DNA of 64,000 bases from Serratia symbiotica str. 'Cinara cedri'. GTDB lineage: Bacteria; Pseudomonadota; Gammaproteobacteria; Enterobacterales; Enterobacteriaceae. The translations under genes and the position numbers were made by a program. Below the pieces are notes generated by a model. That model was not told the DNA's origin and made no database searches. It saw only the letters and a program-made list of their open reading frames with translations. Location: the NCBI GenBank assembly GCA_000238975.1, contig CP002295.1, positions 992,001 through 1,056,000 of the forward strand, written 5' to 3'. Each line of letters begins with the position of its first letter. Within the stretch, counting starts at the first letter, position 1. This document shows, one piece after another, positions 13,845 to 25,046 of this stretch.

Positions 13845-13858
13845 GCTGCTTAAGCAGC
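13845..13858. repeat. 14-bp perfect palindrome
   Basis: GCTGCTTAAGCAGC is perfectly self-complementary and stands out as GC-rich in this region. No T tract follows on either strand, so it does not look like a terminator. Confidence 0.45.
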
Positions 13859-14429
13859 GACCTCTATTCTTACGATCTTTATTATTTACTTAGGAAAGAT
13901 AAATACCTCAGAGTACCCTAAATAAATCAATTGAAAATCAATAACAGATTTATACAGTATTGAATATTTAAAATTACCAATACATAACTGCATTAATTTA
14001 AGTCTTAAAATTGCTAATTATATGCCTTAATTCATAATACTCCACACCCCATTTTACAATTAGCATTAGCGACCCTATCAATCTTTTAGCTCTACTGCGC
14101 CTTCTCTTCACTATAATTAATTAAATATATTAGCTATAACATATAAAAATATAACATTATTTATCATGACCGTGCGGGTACTTATATCTAACCTAAAAAT
14201 TTTTAAATATTGTAAAGAACCCCTATTAAACTCTAGTATACAGCTACTTTACACTTAGTGCATTATCTTTACCTCTCTCATTATATTACATATAGTTAGT
14301 AAATAACAACTATGCCCTCTCCGTGGTAATTAAGATACTATAATAATTTAAGCTAAAAATAAACAATATATTGCACAGTAAAGACGGATAATTATAAATA
14401 TCATGCTTTCATACTAGAAATACTTCATC

Positions 14430-14465
14430 GCTAGATTAACCTCACAAGCTAGATTAACCTCACAA
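14430..14465. repeat. 18-bp perfect tandem duplication
   Basis: Two head-to-tail copies of GCTAGATTAACCTCACAA without mismatches, in DNA with no gene. Confidence 0.85.
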
Positions 14466-14930
14466 AATTAACTAAAAACTTATACTATCATTTAAATACT
14501 ATCTCCATACTTTAACTCTTTTTAAAGCACTGAGATAAAATAGTACTATGTAGATCATAGTAAAGAAAATGAGTGAATTAAATAAATACGTAAAATAATC
14601 TATGATGAATTTATTATCATCTACTCAATAAATCTTACTCATACACCGCCTATTAATATTTATACTGAAATTTAAATAGAATATCTAAAAAATGATATAC
14701 TTACTTTATAAGTAGTAAGCATAGTTAACTGCCTGAGCTTTTAAAAAAATAAATCTACAATGCATAGCAATCACTATAATTAATACTATGCTTACTGCTA
14801 TTGATCTAAACATATTATTAAACGACTTAAACTCTAGTAAAATATAGAAAGTTTCTTGACCATGCTAAAAACTTATTAACCATATAAAATATTATAAAGC
14901 TTTACAGGTAAATATAAGCAATGAGCTTAT

Positions 14931-14958
14931 AGTTAAATTATAAAAGTTAAATTATAAA
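14931..14958. repeat. 14-bp perfect tandem duplication
   Basis: Two head-to-tail copies of AGTTAAATTATAAA. The low complexity makes chance more likely than for the other duplications listed. Confidence 0.6.
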
Positions 14959-15353
14959 AATATTTTTTGGCATTCTAATATACTAAATCAATTAAAACAA
15001 AATAGCACTATACAGAAGTATTATAAATGAGAATAGCAATTATATCCATAATTAACTTTAGCGCTATTACACACTTGAGCTAGTTATATAATCTAAGTAT
15101 CACTAGTTCTTAACTTACGACAAAAAATAAACATATTAAATTGCTACTATATATTAAAAATATTATATTAAGAATATTTTCCATTGTAATTATATCTAGT
15201 ATATAATTACATGATGTTTATTATTACAGTTCTAGAAAATACATGCTACAATTACGATTGTAATTATCCAAGGGCGTAGACTATTTAAACCTGCTTCTAT
15301 ATTTAATTCAGAAATACAAAAACCTATAGATTAATCAATCTTGCTTTCTTTTA

Positions 15354-15515
15354 CGCCAACGCTTTTCTCGCTGAAATATTAATTACTGTAACATCTAGAC
15401 CTAAATAACTTAAAGCATCACTTGCTACATAAATATACCTTATACTATAAAGAAAATGGATCTAACAAAGAATTGGAGTCCCTTGACCTGTCATATCTGT
15501 ACACCAAAGAAACCG
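15354..15515 (-). pseudogene. Unidentified gene fossil, possibly transposase-like
   Basis: On the minus strand a frame of 54 codons has a single stop and an amino acid mix unlike random AT-rich DNA. It begins RFLWCTDMTGQGTPIL and ends SYLGLDVTVINISARKALA, after which a TAA occurs. I do not recognise it securely. WCTDMT and VINISARKALA recall the WCxDxT and LDLFARKxxGW segments around the first catalytic Asp of IS3-family OrfB transposases. However, the spacing between the two is too long, so this is only a hypothesis. Another minus-strand stretch at about 15240-15320 reads ELNIEAGLNSLRPW and may belong to the same or a neighbouring fossil. Confidence 0.3.
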
Positions 15516-16553
15516 CTAGTACTAAATTATTTCATAATGTTATAAGTATATACAATTATCATTAAAGCACTTATAAAATACGATTTCTCATCAACTTAAA
15601 CTTACCTATCTTTTAGGAAGATGTTACAGCTATTTAATATTAAGAACAACCAGTTATAAGCTAATACTTGAGGGATAAAATTAACATCAAAGTTCAATCA
15701 ATTATTGCAAGATACCATAACAATACATAGAATTACTAATTCTACACAGTTATCTTACTAAAATATAAAACACATACCACAGTAATAAAATCTTAAAATT
15801 AAGAGAAGTAAATTCAGTACAAACATCTTATCATAGAGATTTCAATGATCAATTTACTCAAACATAATACAATTTGGGATTATATATATTTAACTATATA
15901 CTACACATCATAAACTTCAACAGATAAAATCTCTTATAAACTATTATAATATACAGTGTAATGTTGATACAGCACTATCTCATTTAGTTCGATAACTAAT
16001 ACTCTATATTATATTACACACTAGTAAATGCAATATTTACATATTGCAATTATAATCTACTATATATTCAACTAATATAATATCTATATATAATTCTTGC
16101 AATACATAACATTAACTCTCATTTAAATATATTTACCAAATATTAATAAATATATTACTTTGCTAAAAATAATATAATTAATTAAATCTAGTAATATCTT
16201 TTAGTCTGCGAAAAATATATTTATATAATTTGGTAATTCATTATGTGCATCATAATACTGCAAATATCATTTTACTTCTGTTAAGCCATATAATCCACCA
16301 GTGTAATATTATTACCGACTAAACTTTTTACATATAGAAATATCCTTATATTATCCAATCGGTAAATAGCATATTGTTTAAAACAATATTTACAGATAAT
16401 ACAAAATTGATAATATCTTAGGTATTACTATAGAAATATTAATAGTACTTACCTAGCCAAACTTAGACTCAAGCACAATTTTAAAAAATGAGCACTTCGA
16501 TAAATAAACCTAATGCTTAATAAATTAATTTATACGAATTAATTATATTTTAG

Positions 16554-16627
16554 GAATTTAAAATTTTTATATTAATTAGATAAAAATCTAATTAAAAAAA
16601 CAAGATAATATAAAAATTACTAAATTC
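16554..16627. repeat. Long interrupted inverted repeat
   Basis: The core stem TTAATTAGAT/ATCTAATTAA (16572-16581 and 16586-16595) has an AAAA loop. Nested outside it are AATTTTTATATTA at about 16562-16574 against TAATATAAAAATT (16606-16618), and GAATTT (16554-16559) against AAATTC (16622-16627). The whole could fold into a long AT-only hairpin with an asymmetric bulge. No gene adjoins it. Confidence 0.5.
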
Positions 16628-17083
16628 ATTAATTGACATTTTACCTAGTAATATTTTTAAATCACAGAATTTATAAATTATTTTATTTGAGTAAAATAAG
16701 TTATTCTTATAATAGTAATCTAGTACAATACTTAGTTATAATACCTAAAACAAGATCTTGGTGTAAAGCTACTAATAAATTTATATAAAATATTAAACAC
16801 ATATTTATTATTTCTATCGCAGTAAGTAATATCCCATAGAAAGCTGAAAATATTAACAATATTATTGTATTAATACTTATACTAATAAGTGTATCTATTG
16901 TTAAATAATATTTAGATAATTTTATCTTCTCTAATACTAAGAATCAAATTTTATATTTGATATAATAATATTTAGTAAAAATTATATTTAAGCATAACGT
17001 TATTATTAATAAAGCTAACTTATTGCTTATAATACATACTTTAACTATCTAATCTATGCAGCGCAAATATCAAGTCATAAAAT

Positions 17084-17124
17084 ACTCTATACTCTATACT
17101 CTATACTATATACTCTATACTCTA
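17084..17124. repeat. 7-bp microsatellite (ACTCTAT)n
   Basis: Six head-to-tail units of ACTCTAT, the fourth degenerate (ACTATAT) and the last truncated by one base. The array lies in gene-free DNA. Confidence 0.85.
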
Positions 17125-17987
17125 ATAAATTTTTATAAAATAACGCAAGAATATCTCTAGCTTTAAGAAATATTGCTAAGTATTATTTTATAACTAATTA
17201 ATGACATAATTTATATATGATTAATTATTTAAGTAATAATCAATATAAAAAATACTTCACAAAAGTGATACTCTTAATTAATGCATAAAATATAAAATTA
17301 TTTATTTATTAATATTAATATAAAATTAACTAAATTACAATAACCAATTAACATCTAAATAAAATCATTAAGCTAATAAAAAATTTTAAGCTTTCTAATC
17401 TATAGGACGTATAGGTTTATAATTTTATACGATAAGGCTTTAAATAAAAAATAAAATAATTATCTGAAAGATAGGCAATAAAATAATCACTATATAATGT
17501 TAAGTAATATGGTAATCTACCATCCTGGTAATATACCATATATATTATTAACAATAATGATATTCTAATCATGTAATTAAGCAGTATACGTGATTACTGG
17601 AAAAATATACTCATCAATAATATTATCAACAATATTACCAAATACTACAGACACTATATAATCATTTACTCTTATATCTAAAATAGAGCATAATATAAAC
17701 GAGCGCTTTGCACACATTATATCTGAGATATACTAATACATATGTTTAAATACTAGCATTATACTTAATAACGCATTTTTATACTATTTTACCTAATAAA
17801 GCTAGGAGATCCCTGTAATAATGCAATAAGTAAAGAGTAATTTTATAGTTTTATCGCATAAAACCATACTAATAAGACCAATAAAGCAAATAAATATGAT
17901 AAAACATTTATATCCATACCTAATATAAAGTTCATTAAAGATTCATTCAAAATACTTGGTATTGGCTATTACCCAATCATTAGATAA

Positions 17988-18020
17988 TAAAAACCCGAAC
18001 CATTAAGGTACGGGCTTTTA
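17988..18020 (-). terminator. Intrinsic terminator of cspC
   Basis: On the minus strand the sequence reads AAGCCCGTACC, loop TTAAT, GGTTCGGGTT and then a run of T's. The stem pairs through CCCG/CGGG and ACC/GGT with one mismatch. It lies just downstream of the cspC stop codon and is the clearest Rho-independent terminator in the window. Confidence 0.85.
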
Positions 18021-18033
18021 TATTTCTTACGAG

Positions 18034-18243
18034 TTATACAGCAAGAACATTTATTGCTGATGGACCTTTCTGGCCATCTTGAATCTCAAACTCTACATTC
18101 TGCCCTTCAGCTAAAGTCTTGAAACCATTCCCCTGAATAGCAGAGAAATGTACAAATACATCTTTACTGCCATCATTTGGGGTGATAAAACCAAAACCTT
18201 TAGATTCGTTGAACCATTTAACTTGACCTTTAATCTTTGCCAT
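18034..18243 (-). CDS. cspC: Cold-shock-family protein CspC
   Basis: Small nucleic-acid-binding protein of the CspA family (one cold-shock domain, OB fold), which acts as an RNA chaperone and antiterminator and affects mRNA stability. The 69 residues equal CspC. RNP1 (KGFGFITP, residues 16-23) and RNP2 (VFVHF, about 30-34) are intact. [27 protein letters not shown] follows the E. coli CspC rather than the CspE sequence as I remember it. The frame is open upstream to 18321, but homology begins at the ATG at 18243, which has an AAAGGAATA ribosome binding site. A promoter-like pair, the yobF relic and a strong terminator frame the transcript. CspC in E. coli is constitutive rather than cold-induced. 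Confidence 0.95.
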   Translation of the reverse strand: MAKIKGQVKWFNESKGFGFITPNDGSKDVFVHFSAIQGNGFKTLAEGQNVEFEIQDGQKGPSAINVLAV

Positions 18244-18283
18244 CTTGAGTATTCCTTTGGATTGTTTAAACCGCCTGGAGGCG

Positions 18284-18401
18284 TTACATAGACAAACTAG
18301 AGTCGTTACTGCTTGAGGCACTAAGATAAGGATCGAAAGAAGAAGTGGTATTCAACGCTAACGTCTTTACTCAGAACTTCTTTACTAAAAATGCCACACA
18401 T
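18284..18401 (-). pseudogene. yobF: yobF relic upstream of cspC
   Basis: A minus-strand ATG at 18401 with an upstream GAGG begins [18 protein letters not shown], nearly identical to the N-terminus of YobF (DUF2527, about 47 residues; stress-related small protein) as I remember it. A one-base shift after that point makes the frame run to a stop at 18321 after 26 residues. The +1 frame continues with [18 protein letters not shown] and ends at 18284, matching the YobF motif PYIGASCSNVSVLSM. The simplest reading is a single-base insertion that truncates yobF. A 26-residue peptide may still be translated. In E. coli yobF precedes cspC in one operon, as here. Confidence 0.68.
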
Positions 18402-18432
18402 ATACAGAACTGTACCTCATTTACCCAATAAG

Positions 18433-18461
18433 TTTATCACATACTCTGGATTCAATGGCAA
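18433..18461 (-). promoter_or_regulatory. Candidate sigma-70 promoter of yobF-cspC
   Basis: On the minus strand TTGCCA (-35, 18456-18461) and GATAAA (-10, 18433-18438) are separated by 17 bases, about 30 bases ahead of the yobF ATG. The sequence around it is conspicuously GC-richer than the surrounding gap. No experimental support; the -10 matches only four consensus positions. Confidence 0.35.
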
Positions 18462-21400
18462 GCCATTTTTAATCACTAATTGTCATATTGAACATATTTA
18501 AAGCAATTGATACTAATATAAGTATAAGTAAGATAAAAGACACAAGTCATAACCTATATTATACTTAACTTTATCGGCGCATAGGTAGTACTATGCACTT
18601 TCTTTATATTCACGCATGAAACTAATAGCTTATCACTATTAATGCTTGATTAATACATTAAAAGCATTTAACTTTGTTATAATCTTATATACTGATCTTA
18701 GATTTAATCACATATTATTTAATCATTTATAAATACTCTACCTTTACACTAGTTAATATTAGATGATTGAGTGTTCTACTAACTTTAAATCTGATATTTA
18801 CATATTTTATAGCAATAAAATATCTCATGAGTTATTTGTATTATGTTACATATAAATTTCTTAAACTATAATAATATATTAATATTTAAAAACATGATTA
18901 ATAAATAATTAATATTATAAAAATAATGTGATAAATAATTAGATACTATTGTACAATTAAATATTAAAACATTTATATGACTGCTTTAATATATAAAGTA
19001 ATCTATAAATTTTTCTATAAAAATTTCACTTATTACTATAACAACACAATAAAATATTAGTAAATTTGCTATTTAAATATTAACATGATAGTCTCTATAA
19101 ATAATAGATTAAAATATATCAACTGTAATAAATCATAATAAAACACACATCTATTCCTATAGAATACAGTTAATTCTTATTTTTATCTTAATACTCAAAT
19201 ATATATATTAATCAATATTGTATAGTATTATTAGTTAATAAATTAATAATTTCTTAGTAGCTTATAAAACAACAATTAATACCTACAAAAACCGCTATAA
19301 TATAAAATTATATATTAATATATCAGTTTGTAATTAACTTACTTAAAAATAAGTTAAAATATTTATAGCAGTGCTAAATAAATTAATGCTAACTACATAA
19401 TTATATACTTAAAATATATATGTATTATTAATAATATGTCTAGTAAAAACATTTACTTAAAATCCAAGCACAATAAGCATCATTATTTATAAAAAACTAA
19501 TTAATATATGAGATCTTAGCATGTTAAGTAAGCAATATTTATTGAATGAGCAGTTATTACTTATACTATATAAATTTTATATTAGTTATTATCGAGCATA
19601 AAGTGGATATCAATAAATATAATAGGTATTCAGAAAAGAATGCTAACTATAAGCATAGGCAATATAAATATTAATTTATTTTAATATTTCTTATGTATAA
19701 GTTTTTAAAAAATGCACAAATATAGACCTTGATAAAAATTATTAAACATTATCTTAAAATAAAAAAATGAAAACTCATTTAATAATATTTTAATAATTAA
19801 GTAAATATACTAAGTAAATAAAATTTAGTAATTTTCCTTTTATTCATAAATATTAAATCAACTAATATAGTTTTGGCTAATCACTTTACTTGCAGTCATA
19901 CACCAGGAATACAAAATATTATTAATAAAATTATCTCAATATATATCTTAATTACTTAGAGTCATCATAATTAATAATTATATTAAATAACTAAATAAAC
20001 TAAAATTATAGACTATGAATATTAGTGACGTTATAAGAAATCAGTATACCATGAATATATAATTTAAAATTTAGATACTAATACTTTTGCTATACGAGCA
20101 TTATAGGGAAAGTTAGGTAATTACTATTTTACAGATAATGTAAAATTCAAGGGGCAACAAATTCTATCTCCTAATTAAGATATGCAAGAATAAATACTAA
20201 ATATAAGATTAATGATTAGACCTTTGCTTTAAAAAAATATAAATAGTATTCCTGCCTGTAAAATTTAAGATGTAAAAAAGCAGGATCTCTATTTATATAT
20301 AACCTATATGCTTAAGACTAGATTATGTGCAGTTATGAATAATAAATATAAGTATGTGTCTAGATATAAATACTGAAAACATAAAAAATCATTACTAAAC
20401 ATATGAATACTAACAAGGTACTAAATTTACTCTACACTAATTTAATACGCTCCCTGTCTACTTAAATAATTACGCAATGTATATTAAGCAATGAATATAA
20501 ATAGCTAATAATTTTAAGGCTATAACTCGTCTGATACTTATAGTAAAATAAAGAAGAAGTTTTTAATAAAAAACTAAATTTTATCATAGTAGATCACATG
20601 ATTTAAAATCATATATAATAAAACAAATACTAGTACCATCTAGATAGAAAATTATAAACATCATAAAAATGATATTATTTTAATCACTAAAAATATTAAT
20701 ATAACTCAATACACTTAATACCGAGTGATAACCATAAAATATTGCTAATTTAAACATAATATACAAAAACACGACCCATATCTTATATATTAATAATATC
20801 ACTAATGTCAGTATGCTACATGATAAACCAGTAACTAATTTTGTAAAAATTTTCAATAATATTATCATAAGTGAAAATTATAGAAACTATCACATCTAAA
20901 CATTACAATACTAATATTCTATGCGATCAAAATCATCAATACTAACAATATTAAGCTAATACAATAAATAACCCTTTAATTCATTGCTCTCTCTATACTA
21001 TAAAGAGAAAATAGTCTCTAGTACGCTAGACTAATTATTTACATTAAAAAATAAATAATTATTAATCAAGACTAAATTCTATTTAGATGATTAATATTGT
21101 TAATTATATATAACATATCTAATTAGTTCAATATTAAATACAGCAAAAATAATAAAAATTATAAATCTAAGATATTCAGCAATCTGTACATTTAAACTAA
21201 ACATAAAGTCTATTTTTTATATTATTATATTATAATAATACAAAATTGCCTTTTACAACAACTAGAGCTAAAAACTAATATCAATCGCTAATAGATACTA
21301 TTTAATATAGCTTACATACTAATAAAATACACAGGATAAATCATTATAGCATTAGCGTTAAATAAAATCATAGCATAACACACCGACAGCATCACCAATG

Positions 21401-22317
21401 GTGGCTATATATACAAAATATATCCTATTTACTTTACAAAAGTAACAAATTATAAGTTATAAATAGGGAGTTATGAATACTAAGTGATACAATAAACACA
21501 TATCTCATAAATAATCTACTGCACCTATAAGACTAAATTAGGCTAGCATATAACACTGCTGATTTCAATGATTATTGGACGTTATATAAAAATAATGACC
21601 CCTCACTACACAATATTTATTTACTAAATAACTGCAATATAAAATAAAAAGTATTAAATTTTCTACTTAATACCTTATTAAAATACACTCTTATTATTAT
21701 AAACCTTTAAGCTAATAAATACGGTCAATTCTCATATCTACGCTCTTGAGCAAAAATCTATACGCATATTAATTCAACTGACTACCGAATAATTAAATTT
21801 ACTCAAGAGTAAAATAGTAAATAAATCGTAATATGGTAAGCATGCCAATATACCTAAGATTATTTTAATATATAGATTTTTATGGTATCAAAATGAAAAT
21901 AAGAGCCTTAAATTTATATGCACTACCTCTAAAAGATATTGCATAACTATTTACTAATATTAGTATAGCTTGATCTAAAATATAATTATATTAGTATGAC
22001 ATAAGCCTACTTAACCCCACTAACTCATATAATAACTAAATATTTTACTACTGTTATTTTTTGCACCTAATAACAGATAGTATAATTAATACACCAACCA
22101 AATTAATAGTGATACCAATATAAATTATTTATAGTAATTAATTAAGTACATACAATATCATATAATTATAATAACTTACTTAATACTTATAATATATTTG
22201 TAATAAAAATATAGGTGATATATTAGTTATCTTATAGACCAAATATATACCCATGGTTCAAATATTAACTCTTTAGGAATATACATAATCTAAACTATAG
22301 CACGTAAAAACAAAGAA
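18462..22317. other. 3.9 kb decayed region without intact genes
   Basis: Nothing intact was found on either strand. Because an rseB tail sits at the right end, rpoE, rseA and the body of rseB would be expected in the right part on + strand, but I could not read them. A 62-codon minus-strand frame at 20680-20868 is Ile/Leu/Tyr-rich with no motif and is treated as chance. Confidence 0.5.
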
Positions 22318-22397
22318 ACTATTAGTCTTAATAAGCCGCACTAGCATAAGATAGTGCCAAACACATTGTAGATAATATCTTCTTTAGGTCTTACTTA
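22318..22397 (+). pseudogene. rseB: rseB remnant (C-terminal tail)
   Basis: Just before rseC a + strand frame reads SAKHIVDNIFF, and slightly upstream in another frame TISLNKPH. From memory the E. coli RseB C-terminus has ITIVGELPPQTAKRIAENIKF, giving the gapless match TAKRIAENIKF/SAKHIVDNIFF. In E. coli rseB directly precedes rseC, with the two genes nearly touching, as here. RseB is the periplasmic regulator of the sigma-E anti-sigma factor RseA. The body of the gene is not recognisable. The short length of the match limits confidence. Confidence 0.55.
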
Positions 22398-22398
22398 A

Positions 22399-22857
22399 AT
22401 GATAACAAAATGGGTTACTGTAGTTTCGTGGAAAAAAGGCGTAGCAGTTTTACGCTCTTATAGTAAAATTAGCTGTATTAATTGTAATGCATGTTCTACA
22501 TGCAATCTATCTACCTTAAATGAGTTAACTCCTAATACCGGACATACATTACAAATTCATATTGCTCAACAACTGTATCCCGGGCAAAGTATTCAAATAG
22601 GCATTACAGAAGTAAGTTTACTGCATTCTGTAATTATAGTTTATTTTATTCCATTGCTAGGTATAATACTAGGTAGCAGTCTACTGCAATACTTGCTAGA
22701 TACTGAGTTATTTACAGCACTCGGGGCACTGCTAGGTGGTGGAATATCTTTTATAATAGTAAGAATCCTAGAATACTACTTTAGTAAAAAAGATCATTAT
22801 CAACCAATTATTTTACGAATAGGAGAGATACCTGTATTAGGTGCCCAACAAGATTAA
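22399..22857 (+). CDS. rseC: RseC/MucC-family inner-membrane protein
   Basis: Inner-membrane protein of the sigma-E operon. In E. coli it also works with the RsxABCDGE complex to keep SoxR reduced. The 152 residues compare with 159 in E. coli. The N-terminal cytoplasmic part opens MITKWVTVVSW and carries the family cysteine cluster at residues 26, 29, 32 and 35 (CxxCxxCxxC). Two hydrophobic helices follow at about 73-93 and 99-120, then a basic tail with QPIILRIGEIP. The ATG at 22399 matches the family start. The rest of the rpoE-rseA-rseB-rseC operon is gone or fossil, and lepA downstream is dead. Survival alone suggests the redox role rather than sigma-E control. Confidence 0.93.
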   Translation: MITKWVTVVSWKKGVAVLRSYSKISCINCNACSTCNLSTLNELTPNTGHTLQIHIAQQLYPGQSIQIGITEVSLLHSVIIVYFIPLLGIILGSSLLQYLLDTELFTALGALLGGGISFIIVRILEYYFSKKDHYQPIILRIGEIPVLGAQQD

Positions 22858-23283
22858 AATTTACATTAATGTGCAGTATAACTCTATACGTATAAAAATT
22901 TTAGTTGTAATATTGCATAAGATTAACAAGATTTTTATCTACTGCTTGATTATGTTTCATATAAAATCTTTCTGATTTAAAGGGTAATAATTTAAGTTCT
23001 AAAAGTCTTATTTTACTTTACATTTTCTTAAATTTTAATTACATAAATAAATAATATATTAATTTATGATATATGTTATATATTTAAATTAATCTTGTAC
23101 TGTATTCTACATAGCAAAATCAGTTTTGTTTAACGTAAAAATACTTAAAATAATAGTACAATCGATCTTTAAATGAAGATATCTTCTATTTAATTAATAT
23201 TTACACCTTACCCAATAAATAGTTACTACTTCAGTATCTTTACAATAAAAATAACCTAACATCTGGTCATACTAAGGTAAAGT
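22858..23283. other. Gap between rseC and the lepA remnant
   Basis: About 430 AT-rich bases with no recognisable gene. In E. coli the rseC-lepA interval is shorter. It presumably holds the rseC 3' end and former lepA leader; nothing specific is visible. Confidence 0.5.
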
Positions 23284-23870
23284 ATGAAAAATTTTTTAAT
23301 AAACACATCAATCAATCATTTTGTTCTTCTTACTATCTCAATTTTACAACTATAGTAACTTAACACGATAACGCTACTATTCTATTTACGGGGTAAGCAT
23401 TAAATATGCTAAGTGATATTTTAAATAACGCTGAAAATATTTAATATTATTATATTTAACTACGATATATTAGATATATATAAGTGTTTCATGCATAATG
23501 AAAATAGTAATCCAGGTATGGCCTCTCCAATATAAATTATTTTCCAAAACTAATAATAGATTAATTTAGATTAAAAGTAACACTTCCTGTAGAATGCTTT
23601 ACTATATGAAATAATTACTTAAATTACTATATAATACTAACACTAAATATATTGATATTGCGTGCCATGTATAATAATCTAAAAACTTATATTAATAGAT
23701 AAATGTTCGTGCATATTAATAACCCTAAATATAAAATTATCCTAAATACAAATAATACAATTATTACTATGTTAGTATTAGTAATATTGATCAAATCACT
23801 TGATTACAATGACTATAAATTATAACAATAAATATATGTTAGAGCAACTAATTATCATTATTATCCGGGC
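23284..23870 (+). pseudogene. lepA: lepA remnant (elongation factor 4)
   Basis: Four successive + strand segments match LepA in the right order, as I remember the E. coli protein. They are MKNFLINTSINHF at 23284 (MKNIRNFSIIAHIDH); LTR*RYYSIYGVSIK at 23360 (LDSMDLERERGITIK, gapless); SVSCIMKIV at 23483 (RSLAACEGALLVV); and SLDYNDYKL*Q*IYVR at 23796 (SLDYNFKRFQASDMVR, gapless). Multiple stops, frame changes and large deletions remove the GTPase core, so it is certainly dead. The position directly downstream of rseC on the same strand is that of E. coli lepA. LepA is a ribosome-associated GTPase dispensable under ordinary growth. Confidence 0.75.
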
Positions 23871-24822
23871 ATGTTAAAATAATATATTATATTAATACTA
23901 CTAATAACAATCAAAACTAATTTCTCTACTAAAAATAGTTATAGCTTTTTATAATTATATCAGTGCATTTAATATTAATTCACTGTACTTAAACAATCTG
24001 AAGTACCATAATGCATCGTCATAAGTTAACCCTTTCAGGCAGATTAGTGCATCTATGCAAATTAATACATTCCTTAATTAACTCATTGAGACAACTATTA
24101 TATTATTTACCTCCAAATAAGCTATAATATACACAATATAGTGATAGAAGCCTTATATTAAGGACAGTTTATTAGAAATGCATATTTCTGCAGGAATATA
24201 TTCATATTTCGTGATAATAAAAATATCAAATAATAACTAAAAGGCCATAACTAAGCCATTAGCTAGCAATGCCCTTAATGACAAATATCTTCTATAAAAA
24301 TACGGTAATGTATAAAAAACTATTATTAAAAATCAAACAATTCCAAATATCATAATTAGCAAATAAAGCATCATATGTTGCTAATAGTATTAGCAACATA
24401 TGTGTTTCTATGTTATTAATACAACACTAAATAATTTGACTAATAAATAAACTATTTTATTACAAATAATCTCTATAACGTCATTTTTACTATCTATTAT
24501 ATTTAGGTAAGAAATAATATTATATTAGTAATATTATAATAATTAAAAATCAAAGCATTCTAGATAAATTTAACTACAAAGTCATACTCAGTTTTTATTT
24601 CTATATAATATAATTATGTAATACTTTTCTGTTATTAACAATAATATGGTAGGCATATTTTATATTTATATTTTATAAGTATAAAAAATAAGAATAAATA
24701 AACTGTTTTATATACTAGGTATAGTAGTTTATACAAATTTTGGAAGAATAGGTTAGTAAACTTCATAATTTTAGTAAGATAAAAAATCTTAGCATTAATA
24801 CATTCAACTACACAAGTAAATC
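23871..24822. other. AT-rich gap between lepA remnant and tRNA-Gly
   Basis: No intact gene. The 3' part of lepA may lie in the left half but I could not read it. In E. coli glyW is followed by cysT and leuZ, which would lie here on the minus strand; no Cys or Leu tRNA cloverleaf is visible. Confidence 0.5.
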
Positions 24823-24898
<76 letters not shown>

Positions 24899-25046
24899 AT
24901 CAATAAAGCTATTTATTTATTACCATTTTCATTATGTTATAGTCATAAATTACACATATTATATTCTACTATCATAAAATAATAAGTCAATAAAATTATT
25001 AATGAAATATATTTATATACTCAATATATCATTAATATACCTAGAG

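Larger units (their letters stand above)
13388..17987. other. 4.6 kb decayed region without intact genes
   Basis: No intact gene or RNA was found. pyrC should follow yceB; a faint hint near 13575-13650 is too weak to annotate. A GC-richer patch at 15240-15530 contains a fairly open minus-strand frame, listed separately. Several short tandem duplications and inverted repeats (14430, 14931, 16554, 17084) lie inside, as does a 14-bp palindrome at 13845. The rest is AT-rich sequence crowded with stops. Confidence 0.55.

Noticed and set aside
20680-20868. 62-codon minus-strand frame resembling a small membrane protein
   Set aside because: Hydrophobicity follows from AT-rich codons (Ile, Leu, Phe, Tyr); no family signature or supporting context.
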